64,000 nt of DNA. Origin: Pacificimonas aurantium. GTDB lineage: Bacteria > Pseudomonadota > Alphaproteobacteria > Sphingomonadales > Sphingomonadaceae. The position numbers were made by a program, and so were the translations under genes. Positions 44,131 to 53,525 of the stretch are shown here, one piece after another. The notes under the pieces were generated by a model. The model worked only from the letters and a program-made list of their open reading frames with translations, was not told the origin of the DNA and searched no databases. Location of the stretch: NCBI RefSeq assembly GCF_020092905.1, contig NZ_JAGSGB010000001.1, forward strand, positions 124,001 to 188,000, given 5' to 3'. Numbering within the stretch: the stretch's first letter is position 1; each line of letters begins with the position of its first letter.

Positions 44131-44577
44131 ATGGCCACCGATTTCGACCTGACCCTGCGCCCTCCACCGCCCCTGCCCCTGGGGTCGGCGAAACTCGTCA
44201 TCGGGGTGACGGCCTTCGTGATGCTGTTCGCAGGGCTTCGCTTCCTGCTGCTCGGCGCCTGGCTGGTACTACCGTTCCTGCTCGTCGACCTTGCGCTGCT
44301 CGTCTGGGCCTTTCGCAGCAGCCGCACTGCAGCGCGCGCCTTCGAGCGGCTGCGGCTGGCGGGGCAGGAGCTGGTCGTCGAACGTACCGACCCGCACGGG
44401 CGGACGCGGCGCTGGACGCTGCCGCGATCCTGGACCCGCGTGGAACTTGAGCGGCATGCACCGCAGGACCGGTTGTGGCTGCGTCACAAGCGCAAGAGGA
44501 TGCTGATCGGAAAGCACCTCAACCGACGCGAACGGCGCGAAGTCTACGACGTTCTGGCGCGCGCGCTGAACGGCTAG
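44131..44577 (+). CDS. DUF2244 membrane protein
   Basis: The 148-residue protein starts with LTLRPPPPLP, followed by two hydrophobic helices (about 20-60), and has a basic cytosolic C-terminal half with RRWTLPRSWTRVEL. This is the layout of the DUF2244 family common in alphaproteobacteria. It is divergent from nth with a 50-bp gap. The molecular role is unknown. Confidence 0.75.
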   Translation: MATDFDLTLRPPPPLPLGSAKLVIGVTAFVMLFAGLRFLLLGAWLVLPFLLVDLALLVWAFRSSRTAARAFERLRLAGQELVVERTDPHGRTRRWTLPRSWTRVELERHAPQDRLWLRHKRKRMLIGKHLNRRERREVYDVLARALNG

Positions 44578-44614
44578 GGGCCAGCCCCCCTCACCGGGAC
44601 GAGCGGGCCGCGCC

Positions 44615-45919
44615 CTATTTCCGGCCGATCGAACTGTAGCGGAAGCCAGCGCTGCGCATATCCTCCGGCGGATAGACGTTCCTCAGGTCGACGAAGACCG
44701 GATCGGCCATGCTGGCCTTTACCCGGCCGAGGTCGAGCGCGCGGAACTCGTTCCATTCGGTGATCAGGACCACCGCGGCGGCCCCCTCGACCGCGTCATA
44801 GGCGCTAGCGGCCATTTCCACGCCGGGAAGCAGCGGCGTCGCCTGCTGCATCGCCGCGGGATCGAAGGCCGCGACCTGCGCCCCCGCCTTCTGCAGGCGC
44901 GGGAGGATTTCCAAAGCGGGCGATTCGCGCATGTCGTCGGTATTCGGCTTGAAGGCGAGGCCGAGCGCGGCGATCCGCTTGCCGCTCACGTCGCCGCCGC
45001 ACGCCGCGATCACGCGCTCCGCCATCGCCTCCTTGCGCCGTTCGTTCACGTCGACGGTCGCCTGGACGATGCGCACGGGCGCCCCCGCCTCTTCGGAGGT
45101 GCGCAGGAGCGCCAGCGTATCCTTCGGAAAGCACGAGCCGCCATAGCCAGGACCGGGGTGCAGGAATTTCGGACCGATCCGGTTGTCGAGCCCGATCCCC
45201 TTCGCCACCGTCTGCACGTCTGCGCCGACTTTCTCGCACAGGTCGGCCATCTCGTTGATGTAGCTGATCTTGACGGCAAGGAAGGCATTGGCGGCATATT
45301 TGATCAGCTCGGCCGTCTCGCGGTCGGCGACCAGCAGCGGCACCTCGCGCAGGGATAGCGGCCGATAAATGGACCGCATGACCTGCTCGGCGTGGTCGTT
45401 GTCGACGCCCACCACGACGCGGTCGGGCCGCATGAAGTCCTCGATCGCGGAGCCTTCCCGCAGGAACTCGGGATTGGACGCGACGCTGATCTGTTTCTCG
45501 GGCGCGGTGCGGCGCGCGATCGCCTGCACCTCCTGCCCCGTCCCGACCGGGACGGTGGACTTATTGACGATGACGCAGCTGCCCGAAGCCGCGCGCGCGA
45601 TTTCCTCTGCGGCCGCATAGACATAGCTAAGGTCCGCATGGCCGTCGCCGCGGCGGCTGGGGGTACCCACCGCGATGAAGACCGCGTCGGCATCCGCCAC
45701 GGCGTCTTTTAGATCGGTCGTAAAGCGTAGGCGGCCGCCTGCCGCATTCCGCTCCACCAGTGCCTCGAGGCCCGGCTCGTAAATCGGAATTTCGCCGTCG
45801 TTCAGCCGGTCGACGATCTTCTCGTTCTTGTCGACGCAGACGACATGGTGACCGAATTCGGAGAAGCAGGCACCTGAAACAAGGCCGACATAGCCGGTGC
45901 CGATCATGGCGAGACGCAT
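44615..45919 (-). CDS. ugd: UDP-glucose 6-dehydrogenase
   Basis: The 434-residue enzyme has the N-terminal NAD motif IGTGYVGLVSGACFSEFGH, the family block GYGGSCFPKDTLAL with the catalytic Cys, and GLAFKPNTDDMRESPA. It oxidises UDP-glucose to UDP-glucuronate for exopolysaccharide or capsule sugars. It stands alone, convergent with the DUF2244 gene. Confidence 0.94.
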   Translation of the reverse strand: MRLAMIGTGYVGLVSGACFSEFGHHVVCVDKNEKIVDRLNDGEIPIYEPGLEALVERNAAGGRLRFTTDLKDAVADADAVFIAVGTPSRRGDGHADLSYVYAAAEEIARAASGSCVIVNKSTVPVGTGQEVQAIARRTAPEKQISVASNPEFLREGSAIEDFMRPDRVVVGVDNDHAEQVMRSIYRPLSLREVPLLVADRETAELIKYAANAFLAVKISYINEMADLCEKVGADVQTVAKGIGLDNRIGPKFLHPGPGYGGSCFPKDTLALLRTSEEAGAPVRIVQATVDVNERRKEAMAERVIAACGGDVSGKRIAALGLAFKPNTDDMRESPALEILPRLQKAGAQVAAFDPAAMQQATPLLPGVEMAASAYDAVEGAAAVVLITEWNEFRALDLGRVKASMADPVFVDLRNVYPPEDMRSAGFRYSSIGRK

Positions 45920-46016
45920 GCGGGAAACGCTTTCCTGTCGAGGAGAGGTGGGTCGCCTTTGCCGCTAGCGCGCGGCGGGACCGAAGGCCAGTGTCAGTCC
46001 TGTGTCAAAACGCGGC

Positions 46017-47408
46017 TCAGCCTTCGGCCAGGTTCAACGCCGAGGACGCCCGGTGATAGTCGTCGGGCAGAATATCGCGACCGACCGGCGGGACGGCCCG
46101 GGCCGGGCAGTTGCTGCGCTGGCACAGGCGGCAGGCGATGCCGATCGGGGTCGGCGCCGCCGAGCCGCTATCGCCCTCGGAATAGATGAGCTCCCGTGCC
46201 TGCTCCGCCGCGCATCCCAGGGCCACGGCCCCCTCGACCCGCGGCGCGCCCCACGAACCGCCGCCGGAGGTTACCGTCCGCGCGATCGAGAAGAACCGCG
46301 CCCCGTCGGGCAGCTCCAGCCACTGCGTCCGCACGCGGCGAGGGGTCTTGAAGACGGCATGCACATTCCACAGCGGACAGGCCCCGCCATAGCGCGCGAA
46401 CGGGAAACCCGCGCCGTCGAGGCGCTTCGAAACATTGCCGGCCGGATCGATACGGATGAAGAAGAAGGACACGCCCTCGGCGCCGGGCTTCTGCAGGGTC
46501 GTCAGCCGGTGGGCCGCCTGTTCGAAGCTGACCGAGAATTTCCGCGCCAGCGCCTCGACATCGTAGCGGCGCTTCAGCGTCTCGGCGCGAAAGCCGTCAT
46601 AGGGCATCAGGAGCGCCGCTGCCGCATAGTTTGCGAGGGCACGGCGGGCCAGTTCCTCCGTAGAGCTCAGCTCGAACTTACCCGACGTCAGCCGGTCGAG
46701 GTCTTCGGACAATTCCAGGTAGACCAGCTGCAGCGCCGTCTGGAACCGCAGCGTCGCGGCGTCGACGGCATCGGAAAACAACACCTCACTGCGGTGGCGG
46801 TCATAGCGGCGCACCGACCCGCCCAGCACGTCCGCCGGCAGGCGCCGGACCTTCAGGCCGTGACGCTTCTGGATTCGAGCCGTGAAGCCGTCCGGCCCGC
46901 CGGCAGCGTTGAACAGGCTGCCCGTTTTCGCCTCCAGCTCGGGGAAATAGTTTCGCCGTGCCGCCAGGAAATCGCGCACCCGCGCCACCGGGTCGGGCAA
47001 ATTGCCCTCGCGGCCTTCCAGGGTTTCGTCGGCCAGGGCCGACTGGCTTTTTTCATATACGGCGTGCAGCCTCAGCATGGCCTCGGCCGCGGCAGGAAAA
47101 CTGGCAGCGAAGTCCTCGACCTCCAGCGGGGAGACTTCGATTCCCTCGAAAATGGGGTCCTTGAGGATCGCGGCCAGACGCTTTCGCGCTTCGCTTTCCT
47201 CAGCAGCGAGGTCCGCAATGTCGACCCGGTAGGTCTTGGCCAGCCGCATGAGCAGATTTGCGGTCGTCGGACGCTGGTTTCGTTCCAGCAGCGCCACATA
47301 GGAGGAGGAGATGTCCAGATCCTCGGCCATTTCGGCCTGGGTCAGCCCCAGCTCGCGGCGCAGCCGCCTCAGGCGCGGCCCCAGGAAAAGCGGACGGTTC
47401 TCGGCCAT
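46017..47408 (-). CDS. XRE-type regulator of acetate/glyoxylate metabolism (RamB/ScfR-like)
   Basis: The 463-residue protein has an N-terminal XRE helix-turn-helix (residues about 8-62, LGLTQAEMAEDLDISSSYVALLE), a middle ImmA/IrrE-like domain, and a C-terminal domain with Cys residues (ACRLCQRSNCPAR) typical of the short-chain acyl-CoA regulator family. Relatives RamB, MccR and PrpR sense acyl-CoA and control glyoxylate or methylcitrate genes. It is divergent from aceA with an 11-bp inverted repeat between the genes, so it almost certainly regulates aceA and itself. Confidence 0.87.
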   Translation of the reverse strand: MAENRPLFLGPRLRRLRRELGLTQAEMAEDLDISSSYVALLERNQRPTTANLLMRLAKTYRVDIADLAAEESEARKRLAAILKDPIFEGIEVSPLEVEDFAASFPAAAEAMLRLHAVYEKSQSALADETLEGREGNLPDPVARVRDFLAARRNYFPELEAKTGSLFNAAGGPDGFTARIQKRHGLKVRRLPADVLGGSVRRYDRHRSEVLFSDAVDAATLRFQTALQLVYLELSEDLDRLTSGKFELSSTEELARRALANYAAAALLMPYDGFRAETLKRRYDVEALARKFSVSFEQAAHRLTTLQKPGAEGVSFFFIRIDPAGNVSKRLDGAGFPFARYGGACPLWNVHAVFKTPRRVRTQWLELPDGARFFSIARTVTSGGGSWGAPRVEGAVALGCAAEQARELIYSEGDSGSAAPTPIGIACRLCQRSNCPARAVPPVGRDILPDDYHRASSALNLAEG

Positions 47409-47435
47409 ATCCGTCCTTACATAACGGCGATGTGC

Positions 47436-47472
47436 AATTCTTACAACCTTACAGGAATCGCTTGTAAGAATT
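47436..47472. promoter_or_regulatory. Operator dyad for the aceA regulator
   Basis: AATTCTTACAA (47436-47446) is a perfect inverted copy of TTGTAAGAATT (47462-47472), with 15 bases between. A further CCTTACAGG lies inside and CCTTACATAA at 47415-47424. TTGTAA-type sites are the known recognition pattern of RamB-like regulators. Confidence 0.7.
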
Positions 47473-47565
47473 TACAGATCGACTTCACCTCGCCTTTCGC
47501 CGCGGCCTTTCTGCCGCCACATGAGGGTCAACAAACGAACACGCGAGTGAGAAAGCGAGCCCCCC

Positions 47566-49176
47566 ATGTCCAGCATTCAACCCTATACCGGCGAAATCAG
47601 CTTGGCCGAGAGCCTGATCCGTGAGAACGGCGCCCCCTGGAACGATATCGAGGCCGAAGCGGTCGCCCGCATGCGGCTGCAGAACCGGTTCAAGACCGGT
47701 CTCGACATCGCGCGTTACACGGCGAAGATCATGCGCGAGGACATGGCCGCCTATGACGCTGACCCCGCCAACTACACCCAGTCACTCGGTGCCTGGCACG
47801 GCTTCATCGGCCAGCAGCAGCTGATCTCCATCAAGAAGCATTTCGGCTCCACGAAGCGGAAATATCTCTACCTGTCCGGCTGGATGGTCGCGGCGCTGCG
47901 CTCCGCCTTCGGCCCGCTGCCCGACCAGTCTATGCACGAAAAGACCGCCGTTCCCGGCCTGATCGAAGAGCTTTACACCTTCCTGAAGCAGGCCGACGCC
48001 CGTGAACTGGGCGGCCTGTTCCGCGACCTCGACAAGGCGCGCGAAGCCGGTGACGAGGTGAAGGCGCAGGACCTCCAGAACCAGATCGACAATTTCCAGA
48101 CGCATGTCGTGCCGATTATCGCCGACATCGACGCCGGCTTCGGCAATGCGGAGGCGACCTATCTTCTCGCCAAGCAGATGATCGAGGCGGGCGCCTGCGC
48201 CATCCAGATCGAAAACCAGGTTTCGGACGAGAAGCAGTGCGGACACCAGGACGGCAAGGTCACCGTCCCGCATGAGGACTTCCTGCAGAAGATCCGCGCC
48301 GTCCGCTACGCCTTCCTCGAACTGGGCGTCGATGACGGCGTCCTCGTGGCGCGCACCGACTCGCTCGGCGCCGGCCTCACCAAGCAGATCGCCTATGTGA
48401 AGGAGGCGGGCGACCTTGCCGACCAGTATAACAGCTTTCTCGACGTCGAAGAGGTGGATGCGAACAATGTCGGACACGGCGAGGTTCTCATCAGCCGCGA
48501 CGGGAAGCTGGTGAAGCCGAAGCGTCTGCCCTCCAACCTCTACCAGTTCCGCGCCGGCACGGGTGAGGACCGGGTGGTTCTCGACTGCATCACGTCGCTG
48601 CAGAACGGCGCCGACCTTCTGTGGATCGAGACCGAGAAGCCGCATGTCGGCCAGATCGGCGCCATGGTCAGCCGTATCCGCGAAGTCATCCCGAACGCGA
48701 AGCTGGTCTACAACAATTCGCCGTCCTTCAACTGGACGCTGAACTTCCGCCAGCAGGTCTTCGATACCTGGAGCGAGGAGGGCAAGGACGTGTCGCAATA
48801 TGACCGCGAGCGCCTGATGAGCGTCGACTATGACGGCACCGAGCTTGCACAGGAAGCGGATCGCCGCATCCAGAGCTTCCAGAAGGACGCCGCGCGCGAG
48901 GCCGGCATCTTCCATCACCTCATCACCCTGCCGACCTATCACACGGCGGCGCTGTCGACGGACAACCTGTCGAAGCGCTACTTCGGCGACGAGGCGATGC
49001 TCGGTTATGTCCTCAACGTCCAGCGCGAGGAAATCCGCCAGCAGATCGCCTGTGTGAAGCACCAGAACATGGCCGGCTCCGACATCGGCGACGACCACAA
49101 GGAGTATTTCGCAGGTGAGGCCGCGCTGAAGGCCGGCGGCGCGCACAACACGATGAACCAGTTCGCGGCCGAATAG
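47566..49176 (+). CDS. aceA: Isocitrate lyase (long subfamily)
   Basis: The 536-residue enzyme has the catalytic signature DEKQCGHQDGK (KxCGH loop), IIADIDAGFGN for Mg binding, and FNWTLNF. It is longer than the ~430-residue E. coli type and resembles the ~530-residue form known from Pseudomonas aeruginosa. It splits isocitrate to glyoxylate and succinate, allowing growth on acetyl-CoA produced by aromatic and fatty acid breakdown. A strong terminator follows. Confidence 0.95.
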   Translation: MSSIQPYTGEISLAESLIRENGAPWNDIEAEAVARMRLQNRFKTGLDIARYTAKIMREDMAAYDADPANYTQSLGAWHGFIGQQQLISIKKHFGSTKRKYLYLSGWMVAALRSAFGPLPDQSMHEKTAVPGLIEELYTFLKQADARELGGLFRDLDKAREAGDEVKAQDLQNQIDNFQTHVVPIIADIDAGFGNAEATYLLAKQMIEAGACAIQIENQVSDEKQCGHQDGKVTVPHEDFLQKIRAVRYAFLELGVDDGVLVARTDSLGAGLTKQIAYVKEAGDLADQYNSFLDVEEVDANNVGHGEVLISRDGKLVKPKRLPSNLYQFRAGTGEDRVVLDCITSLQNGADLLWIETEKPHVGQIGAMVSRIREVIPNAKLVYNNSPSFNWTLNFRQQVFDTWSEEGKDVSQYDRERLMSVDYDGTELAQEADRRIQSFQKDAAREAGIFHHLITLPTYHTAALSTDNLSKRYFGDEAMLGYVLNVQREEIRQQIACVKHQNMAGSDIGDDHKEYFAGEAALKAGGAHNTMNQFAAE

Positions 49177-49206
49177 CCGCCACCAGACCTACGCTGGGGA
49201 AAACTC

Positions 49207-49245
49207 GCCCGCTCCGGTTCCCTTTTCCGGAGCGGGCTTTTCTTT
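49207..49245 (+). terminator. Intrinsic terminator of aceA
   Basis: GCCCGCTCCGG (49207-49217) pairs perfectly with CCGGAGCGGGC (49227-49237), with a 9-base loop, then TTTTCTTT. Confidence 0.88.
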
Positions 49246-49290
49246 GCGCGCCGGTCGCTGGCGGCGGGGGCGCTGTGCTAGGCGGAGCGG

Positions 49291-49692
49291 ATGATCGCCT
49301 CCGTCCGTACCGCGCTCCGCTGGCTGCTTGCCATCGTCTTCGCCCTTGCCGGCTATTTTCACATCGTCAGCCCCGAACCGTTCCTCGTCATCACCCCTGA
49401 CTGGGTGCCCATGGCCGAGCAGGTGATCCTGCTCACCGGCATCGCGGAATTTCTCGGCGCGGCCGGACTCATGGTCCCTGCTTTGCGCGGCCCCGCCGGA
49501 TGGGGTCTTGCCGCCTATACGGTCTGCGTCTTTCCGGCGAACATCAACCACGCGATCATCGACCTGACGAACGGCACGGGTCTGCCGCTCGCCTACCACC
49601 TGCCCCGCCTCCTGTTTCAGCCTGTGATTCTCTGGGCCTGCATGTGGGCGGCGGAACTGATCGACTGGCCGTTCGGTCGCCGCCGCCCTTAG
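49291..49692 (+). CDS. DoxX-like small membrane protein
   Basis: The 133-residue protein has four hydrophobic helices and the family pattern LLAIVFALAGYFHIVSP followed by GIAEFLGAAGLM, as in DoxX/DUF4267-like proteins. Such proteins are linked to quinone or redox functions, but the role is not established. It is convergent with the phoD gene. Confidence 0.65.
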   Translation: MIASVRTALRWLLAIVFALAGYFHIVSPEPFLVITPDWVPMAEQVILLTGIAEFLGAAGLMVPALRGPAGWGLAAYTVCVFPANINHAIIDLTNGTGLPLAYHLPRLLFQPVILWACMWAAELIDWPFGRRRP

Positions 49693-49719
49693 CTCTCGGG
49701 GCCCAGGAACTCTTTGGGA

Positions 49720-51348
49720 CTAGGCTTCCGCCAGCGTCTTTCTGCCTTGGGCGACGGTGAAAGACTTGGCGGTGGCGGCAGCGCCCGACCTTTCCTTGAT
49801 CGTGTCGACGAAGATATAGTCGCCGCGCGCCTCTTCGGCGCCGAGGGAGACGACGCCGTATCCGCGCCGCGAGGTGTTGCACCAGGCCAGCTCCGGCGAG
49901 CTTTCCATCAGCGCACCGGCAACCACCTGCGGGTCGGTCCGGGTGAAATAGGCCTCGAACCCCGGAGAGGTGACCGACTGAACGCCGAATTCGACGCCTG
50001 CCGGACTTCCGTCCTCGGCCAGGTTGAACGCCCAGGCATTATGGCTGTCCCCTGCCAGGACGATCAGGTTCGCATCGGCCTGCTGCGCAGCTGACAGCAA
50101 CCGCGAGCGCGCCGCCGGATAGCCGCCCCAGGCATCGAGATTGGCCGGGATGCCGACCTGGGCCAGCGCCAGCGCCCCCTGCACTCGCTGCATCACCATC
50201 GGAGGAGATGCCGGATCGATCCACTCGGTGGTCTGAACCGGCGTATAGGCAGAGCCCATGACGACCTGCTGAGCCAGCACCTGCCAGCGCTTCGCCGCCG
50301 CCGATGCCGCGAGCCCCTTGGCCAGCCAGGCTTCCTGCTGCGCACCGAGAAGCTGGCGAGCGGGATCGCTCCAGACCTGGTTGCGCAGGCGGGCAATTCC
50401 GGCCTCCATCGACCCCGCCTCGGCAAGGATGCGCGCCGGATCGATTTGCTCGTCGCGGCCGATCAGGCGCGTGTCGAGCCGGAACAAGGTGGCAAGGTCG
50501 CCAATCTCATACGCCTTGTAGGGCTCGTCAGACATGGGCAGCCAGTGCCGGTAGGCCGCGAGCGCCGCTGCCTTCCTCTGCTCCCAGTCGCCTTCGCTTT
50601 CGGGCTGGTGATTCTCCGCGCCATGCATCCAGGCATCGTTCGCGATTTCGTGATCGTCCCAGATGGAGATCATCGGGACTATCTGGTGCAGGCGCTGCAG
50701 GTCCGGGTCGCTGCGGTACAGCGAGTAGCGCGTGTGATAGTCGCTCAGGCTTACGATTTCGGTTTCCGGATCGACCTCGCGGCCGCCGACCACCTCTTCC
50801 TCGCTGGGGTAACGCCCCGCGGGATACTCGTAGATATAGTCGCCAAGGTGCACGGCGAGGTGGATGTCGTTTCGACGCGCCGCGTGGGCGTAGGCGTTGA
50901 AGTAGCCGAATGGCAGGTTCGAGCAGCTGAAGACGGCCATGGCGAAGGGCGACAGGCCTTCCGCCGGTAGCGTCCGCGTCCGGCCGACGGGTGACAGATC
51001 GCCGTTCGGCGCGCGAAAGCGATAGAAATACCAGGTCGCCGGGCTCAGTCCGGTCACAGCGGCCTTTGCGCAGTGCCCCGTCGCTTCGGAGGCGGCGCAA
51101 CTGCCTTCGCCGACGATGCGGCCGAATTCGGCATCCTCGGCGACCTGCCAGGAAAGCTCGGTCTCCGATGCCGGTGCGGCGTAGCGGGTCCATAGCATGA
51201 CCGAATTGGGTCCCGGTTCGCCCGACGCGACGGCATGCGTAAAGCCGCGCCCCATGGTGGCGGCGCGAACCTGTGCGGGAAGCGCCAGCGCGGCGGCCCC
51301 TCCCAGCGAAGCGGCAAGGAAATGGCGGCGGCGAATGGCAATGGTCAT
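49720..51348 (-). CDS. phoD: Alkaline phosphatase D (PhoD-type), Tat-exported
   Basis: The ~542-residue product from ATG 51348 has a twin-arginine signal (IRRRHFLAASLGGAA) and the PhoD metallophosphoesterase motifs SCSNLPFGYFN, VHLGDYIYEY, WDDHEIAND and LAGDSHNAWAF. PhoD hydrolyses phosphomonoesters and diesters outside the membrane using Ca/Fe. The longer ORF upstream of 51348 has no signal peptide and overlaps the next gene, so I rejected it. Confidence 0.9.
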   Translation of the reverse strand: MTIAIRRRHFLAASLGGAAALALPAQVRAATMGRGFTHAVASGEPGPNSVMLWTRYAAPASETELSWQVAEDAEFGRIVGEGSCAASEATGHCAKAAVTGLSPATWYFYRFRAPNGDLSPVGRTRTLPAEGLSPFAMAVFSCSNLPFGYFNAYAHAARRNDIHLAVHLGDYIYEYPAGRYPSEEEVVGGREVDPETEIVSLSDYHTRYSLYRSDPDLQRLHQIVPMISIWDDHEIANDAWMHGAENHQPESEGDWEQRKAAALAAYRHWLPMSDEPYKAYEIGDLATLFRLDTRLIGRDEQIDPARILAEAGSMEAGIARLRNQVWSDPARQLLGAQQEAWLAKGLAASAAAKRWQVLAQQVVMGSAYTPVQTTEWIDPASPPMVMQRVQGALALAQVGIPANLDAWGGYPAARSRLLSAAQQADANLIVLAGDSHNAWAFNLAEDGSPAGVEFGVQSVTSPGFEAYFTRTDPQVVAGALMESSPELAWCNTSRRGYGVVSLGAEEARGDYIFVDTIKERSGAAATAKSFTVAQGRKTLAEA

Positions 51349-51391
51349 CGAAGGGCTCCCCCGGGGTTCGCCGGCCTGATAGGCGGCGGCT

Positions 51392-51991
51392 GTGACAGAA
51401 AAACTACCGACGGCGACGTTACGGCCGATCATTTTCGCCCGATACCCGCACTCTGGCCAGTGCAAGACACGCCTGATCCCGGCCCTGGGGGCCGACGGCG
51501 CGGCGGAGTTGCACAGGCGGCTGGTCGAACGAACCCTCGCGCGCCTCGCGGACCTGTCGCCGATCCTCAGCGCCACCGGCGCGCAGCCTGATGCATTTGC
51601 CCGCTGGCTCGGACCGATCGAACTGCGCACGCAGGGAAACGGCGACCTCGGGACCCGCATGCGCCATGCCGCTCGCAACGAGCCGGCACTCATCGTCGGC
51701 AGCGACATTCCCGACATCGACCCGGCGCAGATTGTCGAAGCGGCGCAGGCGCTTCATTCGAACGACCTCGTTCTCGGCCCGGCAGAGGATGGCGGCTTCT
51801 GGCTGATCGCCGCGAAAAGCTGGCCCGCCAAGTTGTTCGAGGGCGTGGCCTGGGGACGCGAGCGGGCCTGTTCCGAAGTGACCGCGAACGCCGACCGGCT
51901 CGGCTGGCGCACCCGGCATATCGGCACGCTCGCCGACCTCGACCGGCCGGAGGACCTCGAGCGCTGGCCTGCGCTCGACCCGCGGCGATGA
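51392..51991 (+). CDS. DUF2064 (TIGR04282-like) glycosyltransferase
   Basis: The 199-residue protein has an N-terminal IIFARYPHSGQCKTRL (nucleotide-sugar binding pattern PxxGxxKTRL) and IVGSDIPDIDPAQI plus GPAEDGGFWLI, typical of TIGR04282/DUF2064. It starts with GTG. It is coupled to the next glycosyltransferase by an ATGA overlap, the usual pairing of TIGR04282 and TIGR04283 proteins, whose product is not well established. Confidence 0.82.
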   Translation: MTEKLPTATLRPIIFARYPHSGQCKTRLIPALGADGAAELHRRLVERTLARLADLSPILSATGAQPDAFARWLGPIELRTQGNGDLGTRMRHAARNEPALIVGSDIPDIDPAQIVEAAQALHSNDLVLGPAEDGGFWLIAAKSWPAKLFEGVAWGRERACSEVTANADRLGWRTRHIGTLADLDRPEDLERWPALDPRR

Positions 51992-52665
51992 CGATCACCG
52001 TTATCATACCCGCCCTCAACGAAGCCGGGGCGATCGCGCGCACGATCGAGTCGGCGGCCGGAGCCGAGATCATCGTCGCCGACGGCGGGAGCGGAGATGA
52101 CACCGTCGCAATTGCCCGGCGGCTCGGCGCGCAGGCGGTCGAGGAGACGGGCGGCCGGGGCGCGCAGCAGAATGCCGGCGCCGCTATGGCAGGGCCGGGA
52201 AATCCCCTGCTGTTTCTTCATGCCGACACCCTCCTGCCCTCCGGTTGGATGCAGGACGTCGAGCAGCTTCTCTCCCGGACCGACACCGCATTGGGAGCTT
52301 TCTCACTGCGCATTGCTGACGCCCGTCCCGCGGAGAAGGTCATCGCCGCCGGGGCCAGCCTGCGCAGCCGCTGCTTTGGGCTGCCCTATGGCGATCAGGC
52401 GCTGTTCCTGCGCCGCGACGCCTTCGACCGGCTTGGCGGCTTCCGGCCGCTGCCGATCATGGAGGACTACGACCTGGTCCGCCGCGCGCGCACTCTAGGA
52501 CGCGTGGTCACGCTGCAGGCACTTGTAGAAACATCTCCCCGCCGCTGGCGGTCGAAGGGGGCGCTTCGTTCGGTGGCGATCAATCAGGCGATGCTTGCGG
52601 GATGGCATCTGGGGTTGTCCCCGGAACGCCTGGCCCGGCTCTACCGGGGACTGGCTCGCCGCTAA
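51988..52665 (+). CDS. TIGR04283-family GT2 glycosyltransferase
   Basis: The 225-residue GT-A protein has TVIIPALNEAGAIART at the start, ADGGSGDDT, LFLHADTLLP (DxD-like) and GLPYGDQALFLRRDAF, all typical of TIGR04283. It works with the preceding protein. Its 3' end overlaps the convergent hypothetical gene by 86 bp. Confidence 0.83.
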   Translation: MTITVIIPALNEAGAIARTIESAAGAEIIVADGGSGDDTVAIARRLGAQAVEETGGRGAQQNAGAAMAGPGNPLLFLHADTLLPSGWMQDVEQLLSRTDTALGAFSLRIADARPAEKVIAAGASLRSRCFGLPYGDQALFLRRDAFDRLGGFRPLPIMEDYDLVRRARTLGRVVTLQALVETSPRRWRSKGALRSVAINQAMLAGWHLGLSPERLARLYRGLARR

Positions 52666-53251
52666 CCGCCGCCATCGAGGCAAGGGGGGCGCTCTGCCAA
52701 TTCGTCGGCGCGGGGCATTCCTTCACGGGGGCCGCTTCTCCGCTCACTTCGGTGGTCCAGCAGCGGTCAAACACACTGCAATAGCAGATGCGCAGATTGG
52801 GCCATTCCTCCGCGGATCTGAACCGGGAGAAGAACTGCCGAAACACCTCGGGCGTCCGCGCTTCCTCCCGAACCTGCAGCGTCAGCGCGGAAAAGCTTTC
52901 GCCGGCCGCGATGGGACGCCCCTCGATCGCATCGACGTTCACCACCGCAATCACTCCCTCGTCCAGCTCCGGGAACAGCTTCTGCCGATAGGCAGTCCAG
53001 TCTGCGGTGCCTTCGCTCCCGAATGCCAGTTCCGCCGACCGGACCAGCGCCGGACCGACGCCGACATTCGCGACGTGAAATGTCAGCTGACCCGCGTTCA
53101 TACCCGCTGCCGTCGTCAGGATGGGCCGCATGGAGGCATGCTGCTGCACCCGCATCAGGCGCGACTGCTCCCACGCCACCCAGACCGCTGCGATCGAGGT
53201 TACGAACGCCGCGATGGCCATCAGCATTTCCGGCCGCATCCATTTCGGCAT
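52580..53251 (-). CDS. Hypothetical protein with one N-terminal membrane helix
   Basis: The 223-residue product from ATG 53251 has one N-terminal transmembrane helix (MLMAIAAFVTSIAAVWVAWEQ) and a soluble domain with FHVANVGVGPALVRSAEL and WPNLRICYCSVFDRCW. The pattern of an anchored domain with a short beta-rich region recurs in uncharacterised proteobacterial proteins. The Pro/Ala-rich last ~40 residues run into the end of the convergent glycosyltransferase gene, so the true 3' end is as given but poorly conserved. Confidence 0.6.
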   Translation of the reverse strand: MPKWMRPEMLMAIAAFVTSIAAVWVAWEQSRLMRVQQHASMRPILTTAAGMNAGQLTFHVANVGVGPALVRSAELAFGSEGTADWTAYRQKLFPELDEGVIAVVNVDAIEGRPIAAGESFSALTLQVREEARTPEVFRQFFSRFRSAEEWPNLRICYCSVFDRCWTTEVSGEAAPVKECPAPTNWQSAPLASMAAVSGEPVPGRAGPGVPGTTPDAIPQASPD

Positions 53252-53333
53252 CCTGGTTCCCTCCCGCCTGCCATGCCCTTGCGCCGTCTGACCGCCTTTC
53301 GGCGCGGCAATCAAGCCGCTACCCTCGCGCGCG

Positions 53334-53525
53334 ATGGCGAAGATGCGCCGAAAGGCCGACCTGCCCACAAAGACCTGCCCGGTCTGCGACCGTCCCTTCT
53401 CTTGGCGGAAGAAATGGGCGCGGGACTGGCCGAATGTTGTATACTGCTCGAAAGCCTGCCGCTCGAAGGCAGGCAGAAACGACGAGGGAGGAAGATCGAA
53501 TGGCAACGCAGCTCAGGACCCCTGA
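53334..53525 (+). CDS. DUF2256 small zinc-finger-like protein
   Basis: The 63-residue protein has KTCPVCDRPFSWRKKWARDW and VYCSKACR, i.e. two CxxC-type pairs with the invariant PFxWRKKW of DUF2256. It probably binds zinc. The function is unknown. Its last codons overlap the start of the aldolase gene in another frame. Confidence 0.8.
   Translation: MAKMRRKADLPTKTCPVCDRPFSWRKKWARDWPNVVYCSKACRSKAGRNDEGGRSNGNAAQDP

Noticed and set aside
46002-49146. Long ORFs antisense to the aceA regulator and to aceA (46002-47624 plus, 47782-49146 minus)
   Set aside because: They lie opposite well-conserved genes and show no recognisable motifs.
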